Shown here one piece after another: positions 20,600-33,675 of a stretch of 64,000 nt of DNA. The position numbers were made by a program, and so were the translations under genes. The first letter of the stretch is position 1. The number at the start of each line of letters is the position of its first letter. The stretch is from Channallabes apus (lineage: Eukaryota > Chordata > Actinopteri > Siluriformes > Clariidae), in NCBI GenBank assembly GCA_030522415.1, contig CM060127.1, forward strand, positions 15,891,314-15,955,313. Direction: 5' to 3'. The notes below the pieces were generated by a model, which saw only the letters and a program-made list of their open reading frames with translations, ran no database searches and was not told the DNA's origin.

Positions 20600-23500
20600 A
20601 AAGAAATTTACACAGTGCTGGGTATAATGTTTTTTTCTATAATGTTATGGCATAAACATACTAAATGATGAAAAACATGTTAACTGGAAGATTGTAAAAG
20701 TGTTGGAATCATAATGCTGCCATTGTTGACTGGTGGTCCAGTTTGTCCTGTCCTCTAAAAGGATGGGACGATGTTACACTATTTGATGTCAATTAGAGCA
20801 ATCAAACAATTTTAAGAGAGACTACTGTATGTAGAAAAGGGCATATAGTGCTATCCTTATAATGTCATACGCTGGCATGTGACACAGACTACGCAGCAGT
20901 AACTTTCCTTTTATACCCCTCATATTGGATTAGTTGGTGGGTAGATAATGCATAAAAATAAAATACAATTAAATTCAATTAAAATATTTAAAAAGCGAAT
21001 TTTACTTTGAGTTGAGCTACGTTGTGGAAACATTGCACAAGTAAATATGTTTTTCAAAACATTATTACAGGGTAGTGTTTAAACTAACCTTTTTAGAACA
21101 TGGAGAAATATAACTGAATATCTATGTAAGCTTGATTGCATTTGTTTGTTTTCCCGCCTGTATTTTGACCACAAAAAGCTCCTACATAATGCTATACATA
21201 CAAAAATGCTATGTACAATTATTCATTTAAAAAATATTTTGATATCTGGTGTTGTGTATGAAGATCTGTAAAATTCCCAAATTCCCAGCAGGATGTTGGG
21301 ATCAAGATTACATATAAAAGCAACATGATGAAATGAAACATTACTCATAATGACAAGTAGGAACTTGTAGACTCTCAGGTGCTCTTACTTAGTATTCTGA
21401 CTCATACGTTATCTCATATTTGTTGCTTTTGGAGCCAACAATGCTCTTACCAGTCCTAACTAGTATTGCCTAACTAATTAGGTAAGGGTAGATTTCTAAT
21501 TTTCAGTAATTGTAAATAATAATTCAGTAAAAAATAATTCAGTTTTCAGACACACTAAAAAGCTGGAATATTGGCAAAGAATTCTTTTTATTGTAACGCA
21601 TACAGTACATAAATCTCCTTATATTCCATGGCTAACAAAAAGGTTTTCGCCAGTAATCTGTTCTCAATGTTTTGCAACCTGAAGTCACTTGGCACTTTTC
21701 CTTTTTTAAAAGAGCACTAAGACATATCAGATGACAAAGTTGACAATGTAAAATGTTGTGAAATTATTTAGGAAAAAAAAATAGTACAGGGACGTTCAAG
21801 ACAAAGTGGGACTTGTGTGTATAGTGTGTGAATTGTGCAGAAAAACAGAACACAATTATGAGAGCAAAAACTATTTATTTCTACATATAATCTCTTGATC
21901 CCCTTATCGCCTGAAATGCTTCACGTCTGAAATGCTAGCCTTCCAGGAACTTTAATGGCTCGAACGTGGAAATTCTCTGGAGTGAGGTCACGAATGTACA
22001 GGGGTGTTGCATTAACTCCCAGCCATGTGCCAATAAAGCGCAGGTGGTGTTGGTAAAGGATCGGATCTACAATTCAAAGATATGTGCGGTCTCTTCCACA
22101 AGTTGGATACAAGTTATGAATGTTTATAAGAATGGCGGCAGTGTGCTCAGAGCCACCTCTAAAAGCCCCTCATAGAGCAGCAGCCTAAAGCAATATTCCT
22201 GGGTAATTTAATGTATGAAACTTTTTTTATGGATTTGAACTCTTTGTACAGAATTATTCTAGATTGCTTGTCTTGAAATTCACAAAGGTGTCCTTGAATA
22301 CATACTTATATCATGGGAAAACAAATCTTATCTTTCCTTTTGAACATGATGGAAACGATAAACATTTCCCCTGCAGTTAGTCGTCGACTCATTGCTTTCA
22401 TTACTTCCTCTTCTTATTTCCTTAAAGCTACTTTTAGGTCCGCTTAGGACGTCATTTTTCCACGTCTTTGAAGCCGCTTGCAGTGTGCCAATTTTTTCAT
22501 GGTCTTCTCTCAAATACAGTAAAAAAAAAAAGGGATCTTGGCCTCATGTACTGTAGCTTTTACATATTGATATTATGTCTATTTTACTTTTGTAATGTAC
22601 TTGATTGTATTGAATTTGTTTACCTGAAACATCAGTTTTACCATAATTTTAAACATATTGTTACTTATTTTTGTTCAACTTAAAACAACATATTTTACTG
22701 CCTTAAATTTAAATATTTTCATATATGAATACTTTTTTCAGTGTACTAAAACTTATGGGTATGGTAGACTGATTATACTAATTTGCTCCTAGTGTGTGAA
22801 TTGGAGAGCTTCTATGTAAGAGCTTGCTTGGTACGCCCTAGATTCCCCACTTCTCTTAACTTCTTCATGGTTTGTAAATGAATGAATGAACAACATTTTT
22901 TATATTCTAAATATTCGAAATTTAGTTCAGTATATACTGTACAGTATTCACATTGTATTCCCCCATTCACAAGCACACAGCTAAAAACTGAACTTGGAAG
23001 TGAGCTAAATGGATTATGTAATTTCTACAGAAATACACATTATATTTGGAAACTGGCTAAATTCTTAGGTACTTCCCTTACTGTATTATCTGCTTTCCAT
23101 TTTATGATTAAAAAAAAAATCATTTTGGATAAGGAGACTGATTTGGCTAATGTACAACAAAATCCACAATTCTGTACTTGCTTTCACTTGTATACGCTTT
23201 TGCCAGAATCAGAGCATGTAAGACTTTCTTTCTCACGCAACTATAGACAAGTGATCGACCTCCACTTGTAGCCCAATATGTGCGTGCCACCTTTTTCACT
23301 AACAAATGTCTAGAATGATTAAGATCCGTAGCAATAATTCGTTGGTCATATCTGCTATATTTAAGAAAACTGAACCATATCCTGTCTATTCTTGGTTGTA
23401 TTTTTGTCTGAGTTTAAGCTGTCTAATTCTTGTTTTTGTATGGAAATAGATGATCTAGAAAAGTCTACATGTGGTAAGAAGGGTTTTTTTTGGATGCTAG

Positions 23501-23700
23501 TTTAAGGAACTAGAAACATTCTTTAAAGTAGACATTCTTTTTTTATTCTGTATTTTAGCACATTTTAGCTTTCCAGTGATTGTCCTTGTAATCCTAGATT
23601 TCTATTTAATACCATAGCAAATTAAGTAGTGAGGACTTTTTAAATAACAAAATCGTAAATATTAGGCTAATTCAGGCTTTGAAACCAGACAATTTAATTG
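20600..23700. other. AT-rich stretch, no gene recognised
   Basis: About 3.1 kb with 60-70% A/T. A segment at 21790-22195 reads like decayed DNA-transposon 3' sequence, but no frame or termini support a name. No splice-site-bounded conserved exons were found. Confidence 0.45.
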
Positions 23701-24980
23701 AGATTTAATTGAGATTTAAAAAAGATTCTGGAAAAGGTAGTAACACAGCAGCTCTACATAGAAATATCATAAACAAACTGTATCAGTCAGGATTTAGGCC
23801 TCCTCACAGCATAGAGACAGCACTTCAACAGCTTAATAAAGTTGAGAGTTTGAGTGTGAATAACATAAGAGACTGGATGTTAATTAACTTCCTTCTGCTT
23901 AATCCTGTTAAAACAGAAATTCTAGTCATAGGACCACATGCAGCTAGAAGCAAGTTTTTTGATCACATTGTAACTTTAGACGGCTTTTCTGTTCCACCAA
24001 GTGCAACAGTAAAAGGCCTCGGTGTGATTATAGATTCCAGTCTTTCATTTGACGCTCAAGTAGATAATATTACCAGGATAGCATTCTTTCACCTCCGAAA
24101 TATTTGCAAGATACGGAATATATTGTCACTAAACGATGCAGGAAAACTAGTTCATGCTTTTATCACCTCTAGGTTGGAATATTGTAACGCGTTGATGTCT
24201 GGTTGTTCAACGAGATGGATAAGCAAGCTTCAGCTAGTCCAGAATGCATCAGATAGAGAACCAGTTACTGTACTTCATCCTCACTAGAACCAGAAGATAC
24301 GAGCACCGCTACCTTATTGGCTCCACACTGCATTGGCTCCCGGTGGAATTTCGCATCGATTTTAAAATACTACTTTTGACATATAAAGCATTAAATGGTC
24401 TCGCACCGTAGTATCTGAGTGACCTGCTAGTGTCTTACTATCCACCACACCTACTTCGATCAAAGGATGCAGGCTGCTTGTCAGTACCACGTATTATGAA
24501 AACTACAGCAAGGGGCAGAGCTGTGTTTCTTTCTTTCAGAGCCTGTGTTTCTCTGCTTGCACTCTGCAGTAAATATACATTTACCTTATATATTGTGTAG
24601 CTGTGACCATATCTAACTGTTAGGTATCTCTCCTTCTCTTCTCTTTTCTCCTCTTCACGTCTCTCTCTCTCTCCCTCTCTCTCTTTCCCTGTTCCTGTTT
24701 CTCTGTCAAGCTACACATGTTGCTCTGAGCTGCCAGTGATCCAGGCCCCCTCTGCCCTCTGTAGCTGTCTGACTCGTCCTGGTGTCCTGTTTCTGGTTGG
24801 AGATTTCATCACATGGATGCCCTGTGTGGTTTGCCTGGGATGAGTGTGGTGACTGGGGATGGTTCCACTTTACCACAAAGACGGTCCTGGCCTCGGCTGA
24901 TGCTGATGCTAACAGCTGTTCTTGGAGGACTCGTGACTACAGTCAGTCCATCGTTCAGGACTGTAATTTCCTACAAGTCT
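23700..24980 (+). mobile_element. Old L2 LINE copy with internal deletion
   Basis: The frame at 23709-24287 begins with LYQSGFRPPHSIETALQQLN, then jumps straight to IRDWMLINFLLLNPVKTEIL, so the catalytic RT core between them, including the YADD box, is deleted. It continues FFHLRNICKIRNILSLNDAG. After a frame break at about 24290 it reads STLHWLPVEFRIDFKILLLTYKA in pieces, then a 3' UTR to about 24980. Another stop interrupts LNGLAP-YLSDLL. Confidence 0.75.
24656..24690. repeat. TC-rich simple sequence
   Basis: A CT-rich run of TCTC and CCTCTCTC units within the L2 3' UTR. Confidence 0.8.
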
Positions 24981-25016
24981 ACCTGAACCTCTAACAACAA
25001 ACTAGACCATCCCACC

Positions 25017-25250
25017 ATGGTGCTTGGTGGGTTTCCTCTGGGTACTCCGGTTTCCTCTAAAGTCCAAAGACCTGCAGATTAGGCTAATTGGCATTCCCAA
25101 ATTGCCTGTAGTGCGTGAAGGAGTATGTGAGTGTGTGTGTGTGTGTGTGCCCTATGATGGATTGGCATAGTCTCCTGGGATAGGCTCCAGGCCCCCCGCG
25201 ACCCTGAACACAGGATAAAGCGGTATAGACGATGAGTGAGTGAGTGAGAA
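25017..25250 (+). repeat. Fish SINE (Mermaid-like), copy 3, 5' truncated
   Basis: It begins at GTGCTTGGTGGGTTTCCTCT, runs through CTAATTGGCATTCCCAAATT, a (GT)n tract and GGGATAGGCTCCAGGCCCCC, and ends in GAGTGAGTGAG repeats. It directly follows the L2 3' UTR. Confidence 0.75.
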
Positions 25251-25840
25251 AGCAACCACATGGCTGGCTCTATATTATAGGTATTGATGCAATGGACTGA
25301 ATGTTAGATAGTGTGTGTCTTGATGAATTTAAATTTTGGCCTGAACAAATGATCTCTAATTGAATGAATGAATGAATGAATGCAGTTACATTCTTATTCA
25401 TTTAACTTGCTAGTTAAACGGAGTAGATAGATGACAAGCTTGTTAATTAGATAGGAGAGAAGAAATCGCTTCTCTTCTATCTCACAAGCTGGCATTCTCT
25501 AGTGGAGCTTTGTAAAAAAAAGTTAATGAGTGTCTGTGTCAGGTTTTTCCCATTATTTTATGATCCTTAAGATCCGACAGTCATCTGTTATATTTTTATC
25601 CATCTCCTGTCCATTACTATTTGTATCTTGGTTGTACTTGATTTCACCTTCATCTTCCATACTACTTAACCTGTGTACAGTTTCACAGGGACCATCCCAG
25701 GACTTAAGCTGGGGTCCATTCTGAAGTGTACTTTACATTTAAAGAGCTCAGAGTACGAAGAATGACAGTGAAGGGAACTTCCATTGACAAAATTCCATCA
25801 TTCGGAACTCAGTCGGGAGGGCTGAAGACTATCAGGTGTT
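25251..25840. other. AT-rich stretch without recognisable gene
   Basis: It contains a short (GAAT)n run at 25363-25380. Nothing else was recognised. Confidence 0.5.
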
Positions 25841-25955
25841 TCTTCCTAACCACGTGATGCCAGCCGATCGCAACTTTTCGAACTGCTCCCTCACGCACCA
25901 TTTGGGGGAGGTGTAACACACTTGGAGGACAGCGCTATCCGCTCCTTCCGCTTCC

Positions 25956-27089
25956 GTGAGCTCACAGACATCCGTTGATCTTAGTGCTGCATTCGACACT
26001 GTAGATCATGATATTCTCATAGATCGCTTACAAAATCACATAGGTATTCAGGGACATGCATTAAAATGGTTTAGATCATACCAGTCTGATCGATACCATT
26101 TTGTAGATCTAAATGGAGAACCATCTGGTGTAATGCCACTGAAATATGGGGTCCCACAAGGGTCAGTTTTAGGACCTCTGCTGTTCTCAATATACATGCT
26201 TCCCTTGGGTAACATCATTAGAAGACATGGGATTAGTTTCCATTGTTATGCTGATGATACCCAATTATATATCTCAACCAGACCAGACGAAATATCTAAG
26301 TTGTCTGGATTAACTGAGTGTGTCCAGGACATAAAAGATTGGATGACCAATAACTTTCTTTTACTAAATTCAGATAAGACGGAGATATTACTTATCGGCC
26401 CAAAAACCAGCACACAACAGCTTTCACAATTCAGCCTGCGTTTAGAAGGATGTACTGTTACTACCAGCTCGACAGTGAAAAACCTGGGTGTAATATTAGA
26501 CAGTAACTTGTCCTTTGAAAATCACATTTCAAATATCACAAAAACAGCCTTTTTCCATCTTAGAAATATTGCAAAACTGAGGAGCATATTATCTGCATCT
26601 GATGCAGAAAAGCTAGTTCATGCATTCATGACCTCCAGACTGGACTATTGCAATGCATTACTAGGTGGATGTCCTGCATCCTCAATAAACAAGCTTCAGT
26701 TAGTCCAAAATGCAGCCGCCAGGGTTCTTACTAGATCCAGAAAATATGATCACATAACCCCTATATTATCATCCCTGCACTGGCTACCTGTTCAGTTTAG
26801 AATAAATTACAAAATTGTATTACTTACTTACAAAGCCTTAAATGGTTTAGCTCCCACATACCTAACCAGTCATCTGATACGCTACAATCCACCACGTGCT
26901 TTAAGATCACAAAACTCCGGACTTCTGGTAGTTTCCAGAAATTCAAAATCTACAAAAGGGGGTAGGGCGTTTTCATATTTAGCTCCAAAGCTTTGGAATA
27001 GCCTTCCAGACAGTGTTTGGGGAGCAGACACGGTTTCCCAGTTCAAAAGTAGACCCAAGACGCATCTTTTTAATCTGGCATTCACGTAA
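25956..27089 (+). CDS. L2 LINE reverse transcriptase, truncated 377-codon frame
   Basis: The open frame covers the RT palm and thumb: [37 protein letters not shown], the catalytic [30 protein letters not shown] and the terminal LKTHLF-like region, ending NLAFT. The first few codons come from the flanking repeat. The endonuclease and part of the RT fingers are missing, so it is not autonomous. The frame is clean, which indicates recent arrival. Confidence 0.8.
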   Translation: MSSQTSVDLSAAFDTVDHDILIDRLQNHIGIQGHALKWFRSYQSDRYHFVDLNGEPSGVMPLKYGVPQGSVLGPLLFSIYMLPLGNIIRRHGISFHCYADDTQLYISTRPDEISKLSGLTECVQDIKDWMTNNFLLLNSDKTEILLIGPKTSTQQLSQFSLRLEGCTVTTSSTVKNLGVILDSNLSFENHISNITKTAFFHLRNIAKLRSILSASDAEKLVHAFMTSRLDYCNALLGGCPASSINKLQLVQNAAARVLTRSRKYDHITPILSSLHWLPVQFRINYKIVLLTYKALNGLAPTYLTSHLIRYNPPRALRSQNSGLLVVSRNSKSTKGGRAFSYLAPKLWNSLPDSVWGADTVSQFKSRPKTHLFNLAFT

Positions 27090-27765
27090 CTCATCCCATA
27101 ACCTCATACTCTAGTACACCTATACTGAATGGCAACTACGCTAATTCTCCCCATCTGTTCTGTATCCTTCTACCCATGCCGAGGCATTGGGAGATTGTGC
27201 CAGCTTCAGTAGACAAAGGCCGAGCCTGCGAGGTTCCTGAGGCATCCAGAGACAGAGAAGGACCAGCTACAGCTGGATTCTGCTTCATGATGGTTGGAGC
27301 TACACATGCTGCTCCTGTGCTTCCAGTGATCCAGACCTCATCTGCCCTCTGCACCTCATCTGTCCACTGGCTCATCCCTATGCTGAACGGGTCTTCATGT
27401 TAATTTAAATGATTTTCTGTCATATTGCACTTTCACCTGCACAACACACAATATTTGTTTGCACCCAAATGAGGATGGGTTCCCTGTTGAGTCTGGTTCC
27501 TCTCAAGGTTTCTTCCTAATGCCATCTCAGGGAGTTTTTCCTTGCCACCGTCGCCGTTACCCTTGGCTTGCTCATCAGAGACATTTCATTCATCATTCAT
27601 TCATCTCATTATTACCTAAACACATTTTTCTCACACATACACACTTCCAAATATTTTCTTTTCTAATTAAATCTTTTTAATTTTTTGTGAAGCTGCTTTG
27701 AAACAATGACCATTGTTAAAAGCGCTATATAAATAAAATAGAATAGAATTGAATTGAATTGAATC
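25972..27765 (+). mobile_element. L2-clade LINE, 5' truncated, young copy
   Basis: It starts inside the RT at LSAAFDTVDHDIL and continues through a complete 3' UTR into TTGAA-type tail repeats (27741-27765). It is visibly near-identical to 2270-4141, with scattered substitutions. Both copies share GAAGCTGCTTTGAAACAATG-type 3' ends. Confidence 0.85.
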
Positions 27766-27939
27766 CCTGATTGGCCGTAGAGATCACTAATATGAGAGCA
27801 CTAAGTACCGCTCATCCCTCCCCTCTGAGAGAGCTCGGCCAATCAGCTCGTTCTAGAGATTCGGCTACGAGAGGTTACAGCATCACCCGGGAATCGAACT
27901 TGTGATCTCCGGATGATAGGACGAGCACTTTACCACACT

Positions 27940-28217
27940 GTGAAGTATGCTTTGCAGTTTACTTCAGGCCGATTGGAGTACACCTTTAGAGCTCAAGGTG
28001 GGGTACACCCTAGACAGGGTCACAAATTGGGAAAGACAATGAACCTACTCGGCATGTCTTTGGATTGTGGGAGGAAACCAGAGTATCCAGAGGTAAACCT
28101 GCGGAAACCCACCAAACATGTGGGGGATATGCAAACACCTTATAAAGAACCAAGGCAGGAATTGAACCTTCAATCCTTCAGGCCACAGTGGTAACCGCTA
28201 AAGCCACTGTGCCACAC
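27940..28217 (-). repeat. Fish SINE (Mermaid-like), copy 4, decayed
   Basis: The minus strand runs from a degraded tRNA head (GGCACAGTGGCTTTAGCGGT at 28213) through GGGTTTCCGCAGGTTTACCT and GGTTTCCTCCCACAATCCAA to AGGGTGTACCCCACCTTGAG. It has several small deletions relative to the copy at 55581. Confidence 0.65.
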
Positions 28218-28219
28218 AC

Positions 28220-29505
28220 CTTTCATTCAAGCTGCCTATTTCTTCATTTTTATAGAAATAGAAGATCTAGATTTGCATGCTAATGCATTTTTTCTGTGTT
28301 ATAATGTAATTTTTGTTTTAACATGAAGCCTTTTTAACTGTGTAATTATAGCAATTTTGTAATATTATTACCTCTGCACACTGTAAGATGATAACCTAAC
28401 GGACATGTTCTTCATGCCAAATTATTTGTTAAGATCTACAGTAAAGAGAAACATTAAAGGGAATTACTACTTTCTGACTCAGCACCATACCTGACACTTG
28501 AAATAAATGACTGTAAGATTATTTCCCCAATCATTGTTTCCTGTGATTTTGAATGGTCTGAATAATTGTTGTGTTAAGCTCAATGTTCTATATCCCTTTA
28601 GTGTGGACCTTGGCTCTTCTAATGTTTTTGGAACATAAGTTATAAAATTTTTTTCAGCCATATTAGGTGTTCCAATTCCATGGACTTCTACATTGTATTC
28701 TGCATAATATTTCTACATTGTAAAACAATCGTTTCTAAAGTTATTAAAGTTTATACTTAAAATGTCACACAAATGATTAACCTTGTGTCTTTCATGTGAA
28801 CTCATGTTTGAATTTTATATTTACTATGATTTGTCTTTTGAAGAATTATTTTCTGCCATTTATTATTTTAAGGCCAAATTGATTTAAGCAAGTAAGAAGA
28901 GATACAGTATGCATATGTAGGTGTTCGTAGGATATACAGTATGTTCAAAAACCTGTTGTTGTCCCCCAACAGGTCAAGACCACCAAGTAATTAAATCACT
29001 TTGACTGGAGGGCTACACAAGGGTTCGGTGTGAGCAAGTGTGGACTCATGTTTCCAGAGTATATTTTCCTAGTTAAGTGGACATAATTAAACTTTTCCTT
29101 TGAATGTGAAATACTTCCGTCAATGTGGTTATTCTTTCCACCCTGCTGAATTGAATCCTGGTGCACTTCTACTGTAGTGACTAATCACCAAAAGCTACCT
29201 CAGAAACTTCCACTTTCCAAGAAAAATTGCTACAGTATGTTCTACTCTATATTCTTTTTATTTTTTTGCATTCATGCATCCGATTTATTGAAAAAAAAAA
29301 AAAACCCTACACAACAGTAACATAATTATAATCAATCTATACGCCTAAATATCAGGCGTATCAGTCTCTACAAATAAGACCATGTATATAACATAATAAT
29401 TGGTATATAGGATGTTTCATATGTTTTATTTTAAGCCAAGCAGCTTTTATTCCTTAAAATGTCCAGAACTGACAATTATTTTTAATGAAAGAATCATTAA
29501 TGTGA
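28220..29505. other. AT-rich stretch without recognisable gene
   Basis: No coding or repeat structure was recognised apart from an A13 homopolymer near 29290. Confidence 0.45.
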
Positions 29506-31840
29506 TTAAAATTTACAAATTCACAGATTTACTCTCAAACCTAGTTGTCTCTGTAGAAAAAGCGTTAATTGCTGGAGACTTTAATATTCATTTTGAGAAT
29601 CCAGAAGACCCTCTGAGAACAGCAGTCATGTTCATTCTGGACTCAGTAGAAGTAAATCAGTGTGTAGTAGGACCCACTCATAAAGCAGGTTGCAATTTAG
29701 ATTGAATAATATCTTTTCAATTAAGTATAAGAAATATAATGATCACTATCTTGTCTTGTTAAAATTTGTCACAGTAATAATGTATGTTACCACATTAAAC
29801 GTACATTCAAATCAACAACCAAACAGAGCTTATCTATGATCTCCCAGAGTTATCAACTTTGATTGGATCACCATCTGACCCACAGAACTAGATCAGGTGA
29901 CTGAATATTTCGACTTAACATTCTGTTACACCTTACTGTAGATAATGTAGCTCTCTGGTAAAATGATCACACACAGTTAAAAATAGTCTGCTCGAAAATT
30001 AGAATGTGAATGGCATCAAACTAAATTGTTAGTATTTTAAATAGCATGGAAGGAGAGCATCTTCAACATAACATACCAGTCCTAGATTTTTATAAAAATT
30101 TAGCTTTTTTTTTAGCAAAATTAACCAGGAATAAGACCACTACAGAAATCGCCGCATCAATAATATGCAGTAGTCACGACTTCAATAACAGAGAATGTTG
30201 AAGAGAACATCTCATCAGCAAAATCTTCAACCTGTGTATTAGATCCTGTACCGACACATTTTTTCAAGCAAATAGTGCCAGCATTAACGAAACCCTACTG
30301 AAAATAACTAGCTCTTCATTTAGCAGTGGGTATGTCACAAAGTTAGCAGTTATTAAACCTCTAAGAAACCTGACATTGACACCTGTGAGCTCTCTAACTA
30401 CAGTCCTTTATCAACCCTCCCCATTATACAGTATCTAAGATCCTGGAAAAGACAGTGCAGCAGCTACTGTATGTTCATACAGTATCTACATAGGAATAGC
30501 ATACACAAAATGGATCAATCAAGATTTAGGCTGTATCACAGTCTAAGTGGTAAATTACCTCTTATTGGCCTCTGATCAGGATTGCGTCTCTTTGCATGTG
30601 TTACTTGACCTTAGTGCAGCTTTTGACACCACTGATCATAGAATAATACCATTGTTCCCCTACATGAATTTGTAAATGTAATAGAAATTAAGGGAACAGC
30701 CCTCTCCTGGCTCAGATCCAGTTTGACTGATTGTTATCAGTGTGTAGATTTAAATGGTGACTATTCTGCATGTTCTCAAGTGAAGTTTGGTGTTCCACAG
30801 GGTTCGGTTTTAGGTCCACTGCTATCCACCCTTTACATGCATCCTCTGGGCAACTTTGCATCCTCTGGGCGTCTGTAAGCAAGGTATTATGCTGATGACA
30901 CACAATTATATGTATCAGCAAAGCCAGATGAGAAAAGCCAGCTTAATAAAGTCCTGCCTGAGTCTCTGCTTGCATTCTGCACTAAATATACATTCATCTT
31001 AACATTATATGACTGTGACCATAACTAACTCTTCTCTTCTCTCTCATTCTCTCACCATGTCTTTCTGTCGAGCTACACATGCCGCTGCTGAGCTGCCAGT
31101 GATTCAGACCCCTTCTGCCCTCTGGACCTGTCTAACTCATCCTGGAGTCCCACTTCTTGTTGGAGATCATGTTGCATGGCAGCCTTGTGTGGACTGCTTG
31201 GGATGCGTATGGTGACTGGGTACACTGGTTCCACTTTATCAGAAAGATGGGCAGGCCGCTATTCCCTGAGGACTTATGACTGTAGTCGCTCAATTGTTTA
31301 GGACTGGAATTTTCTACAGTCTACGTAAGCCACCAATAACTAACTGTAGCTTCCTACACACACGCACTTTAAAATAGAATTAGAAGGAAAATTAGAATGT
31401 AAATGGCTTCAAACTAAATTGTTAAAATTTTTAAAATAGTTTAAAATACAATAGTATGGAAGGAGAGCATCTTCAACAGATCCACTAACTAGACTCCATA
31501 TTAGCTTAAAGACATCTTCTGTTATATTTAACTTCCAGCTGCCTAATATACAGTATGACTACAGATCAATGCCGGCTATCCATTGTCACCCAAATGAGGA
31601 AGGGTTCTCTGTTGAGTCTGGTTCCTCTCAAGGTTTCTTCCTATTGCCATCTCAGTAAGTTTTTCCTTCACCGTCACCCTCGGCTGGCTCATCAGGAACA
31701 ATCTGATCATTTTGATTCATACACATTCTCTCACGTTTCATACACATCTCCAGAATTTTCTTTTAATTCTGTAAAAGCTGCTTTGCGACAATGACCATTG
31801 TTAAAAGTGCTATACAAATAAAAGGTGAATTAAATTGGAT
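29506..31840 (+). mobile_element. Old L2 LINE copy including endonuclease remnant
   Basis: The endonuclease is represented by NLVVSVEKALIAGDFNIHFE and VVGPTHKAGCNLD (29530-29703). RT fragments follow: LLDLSAAFDTTDH near 30605, [20 protein letters not shown] near 30785 and [16 protein letters not shown] near 30888. Many stops and frameshifts intervene. The 3' UTR continues to 31840, ending in CAAATAAAAGGTGAATTAAA. It retains more 5' sequence than any other L2 here but is the most decayed. Confidence 0.75.
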
Positions 31841-31849
31841 TACTCCAGA

Positions 31850-32795
31850 AAAGCGAAGAGCTGACCTTCCTTTATTAAAATAACAATTGAGTCTTGTTGT
31901 TGTTGTAGTTACCTAATTATTAATGACACGTTGTTTCATAGTTTTGAAATCACAAATATTGTTCTAGAATATATAAAAGCAATCTCTAAACAAAATACAT
32001 TGAATTGGAAGCTGTACCCAAACTTTTGACTGGAAGTGTTGACGCAGCTTCCTTATTACATAAGCTCTAAAGCTGTCTTGTATTATTGCAATAAACATGG
32101 ACTCACCAAATAAATTCATCCAAATGTCCATTGTTTTTGTTATATGCAAATGTACCTCACACAGTTACATAAGCAGGGTTGTCATGGGGATGCAATCTGT
32201 AAGCTTGGTCCCTTAAGCATCAGCCACAATGAAATTCCTTAGGCCTATGTACAGGAAACTATTATAACCCCCTGGTTTGCCAGAATATAGTAAGCTCTGT
32301 TGTTTACAAGAATCAGACTCACTTACCCTCACTTAAAAAATAAACTAACAAAAAAAAGATTAAAGCAATCCTGGGTTTTCCCCTCCATTAACTTACACCA
32401 TTTTCTTTCCATCTGATAATATTAGAGGCTTTTAGGAGTATGGAATGCTGCTTTGTTTGGAGCTTTCAAAGTCTATGAATTGGAGTTTCTGTGACTGGTG
32501 AGCAAGCACATTAACCAAGGAACAATTTACACTTCACTGTGTGAGAATTAAACAATCTGACAAATAAAGTAAGGAAAAGATTTGGAAATTCTTGGGAAAG
32601 TACGATTACTGGAAAATATATTAATGTGTAACTCAAACAGTCACGAGGAAGCCAAGCTCATGCTGCATGGGATGCAACATTCTTTTCAGATTTTGTAAGA
32701 GAGCATGTGCTTTGTTGTAGCTGATAATATTAGGAATGAAGCATAATCTCTGAACTTAGATGTGTGGGAGAAGCAAGCTCTGTTGATAGCTGACA
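31850..32795. other. AT-rich stretch without recognisable gene
   Basis: No gene, RNA or transposon end was recognised here. Confidence 0.45.
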
Positions 32796-32796
32796 G

Positions 32797-32855
32797 AAAG
32801 TACTGAATCATCAAGTACTGAATCATCAAGTACTGAATCATCAAGTACTGAATAC
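32797..32855. repeat. 15-bp tandem repeat, about four copies
   Basis: The unit ATCAAGTACTGAATC repeats with no mismatches over nearly four copies. It immediately precedes the hAT-like element starting at 32864. Confidence 0.85.
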
Positions 32856-33675
32856 TGTGTAACCAGAGGTGGGTAATAACAAGTTACATTTACTCCGTTA
32901 CACTTACTTAAGTAACTTTTTGAAAAAAAAAATACTTCTATGAGTAGTTTTACTGCACCATACTTTTTACTTTTACTTGAGTAGATTTGCGAAGAAGAAA
33001 CGCTACTTGTACTCCGCTACATTCGGCTACACTCGACACGTTACTGTTCTAACCATTTATTCTACACAATAAATATTCTTTATTTTTGCCAGAGAAATGC
33101 AGCATTGGATTTACCATGTGACTGTGTTCCACCAATCAGACGAAGCAACAATAATCACATGAGTCCATTTGATTAATCAGCTACAAAAACAATAACCACA
33201 TGTAGTCAAATCGTCAGCTGTGGTAGACAGCAAAGGAAACATATCACGGTTAGTTTAGCTGTTTTATTTAATGTTGCAAGGTCAACATATATATAATTAG
33301 CAATTAAGCTAGAGGTTAAAAAAGTTCCGTACATTTGTTCTACTGGACATGGTTTATGCTAAAGTGAGACCTCTTGTACGTGTTCTATGGGTATTTTCTA
33401 TCTGCTGAGCCATCTGGAGGGCAACTGAACATACAGTATATCTTACAGTGGAAATAGTTTACACTGTTCAAACATACATATTGTGGCGTGGGCGTGGCGG
33501 CGGCTGATGACCATCATGCCTTGCGGGGGTTCTCTATGTGTCTACCATGGTAGAGAAGGGTGTTTGGGTTAGTGGCTTCGGCCAAGTTGGGAGTGTGTGA
33601 TGTGTGTGCTTGACCTGTATGTATATGCGTGTGTGCCGAAATAAACTACTCCCCAGCCATTTGCATTGGGGAGCA

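Larger units (their letters stand above)
25841..27925. repeat. Unclassified dispersed repeat split by an L2
   Basis: The flanks of the L2 (25841-25971 and 27766-27925) read as one continuous GC-richer repeat when joined at a shared ATCC: left GAGCTCACAGACATCC, right ATCCCTGATTGGCCGTAGAG. Its right end has an RNA polymerase III B-box-like GGGAATCGAACTTGTGATCT in reverse sense, so it may be a SINE-like unit. The join is an inference. Confidence 0.4.

Noticed and set aside
21790..22195. Decayed mariner-like sequence
   Set aside because: It gave an impression of transposon 3' sequence on the minus strand, but no reading frame, termini or TA duplication support it.
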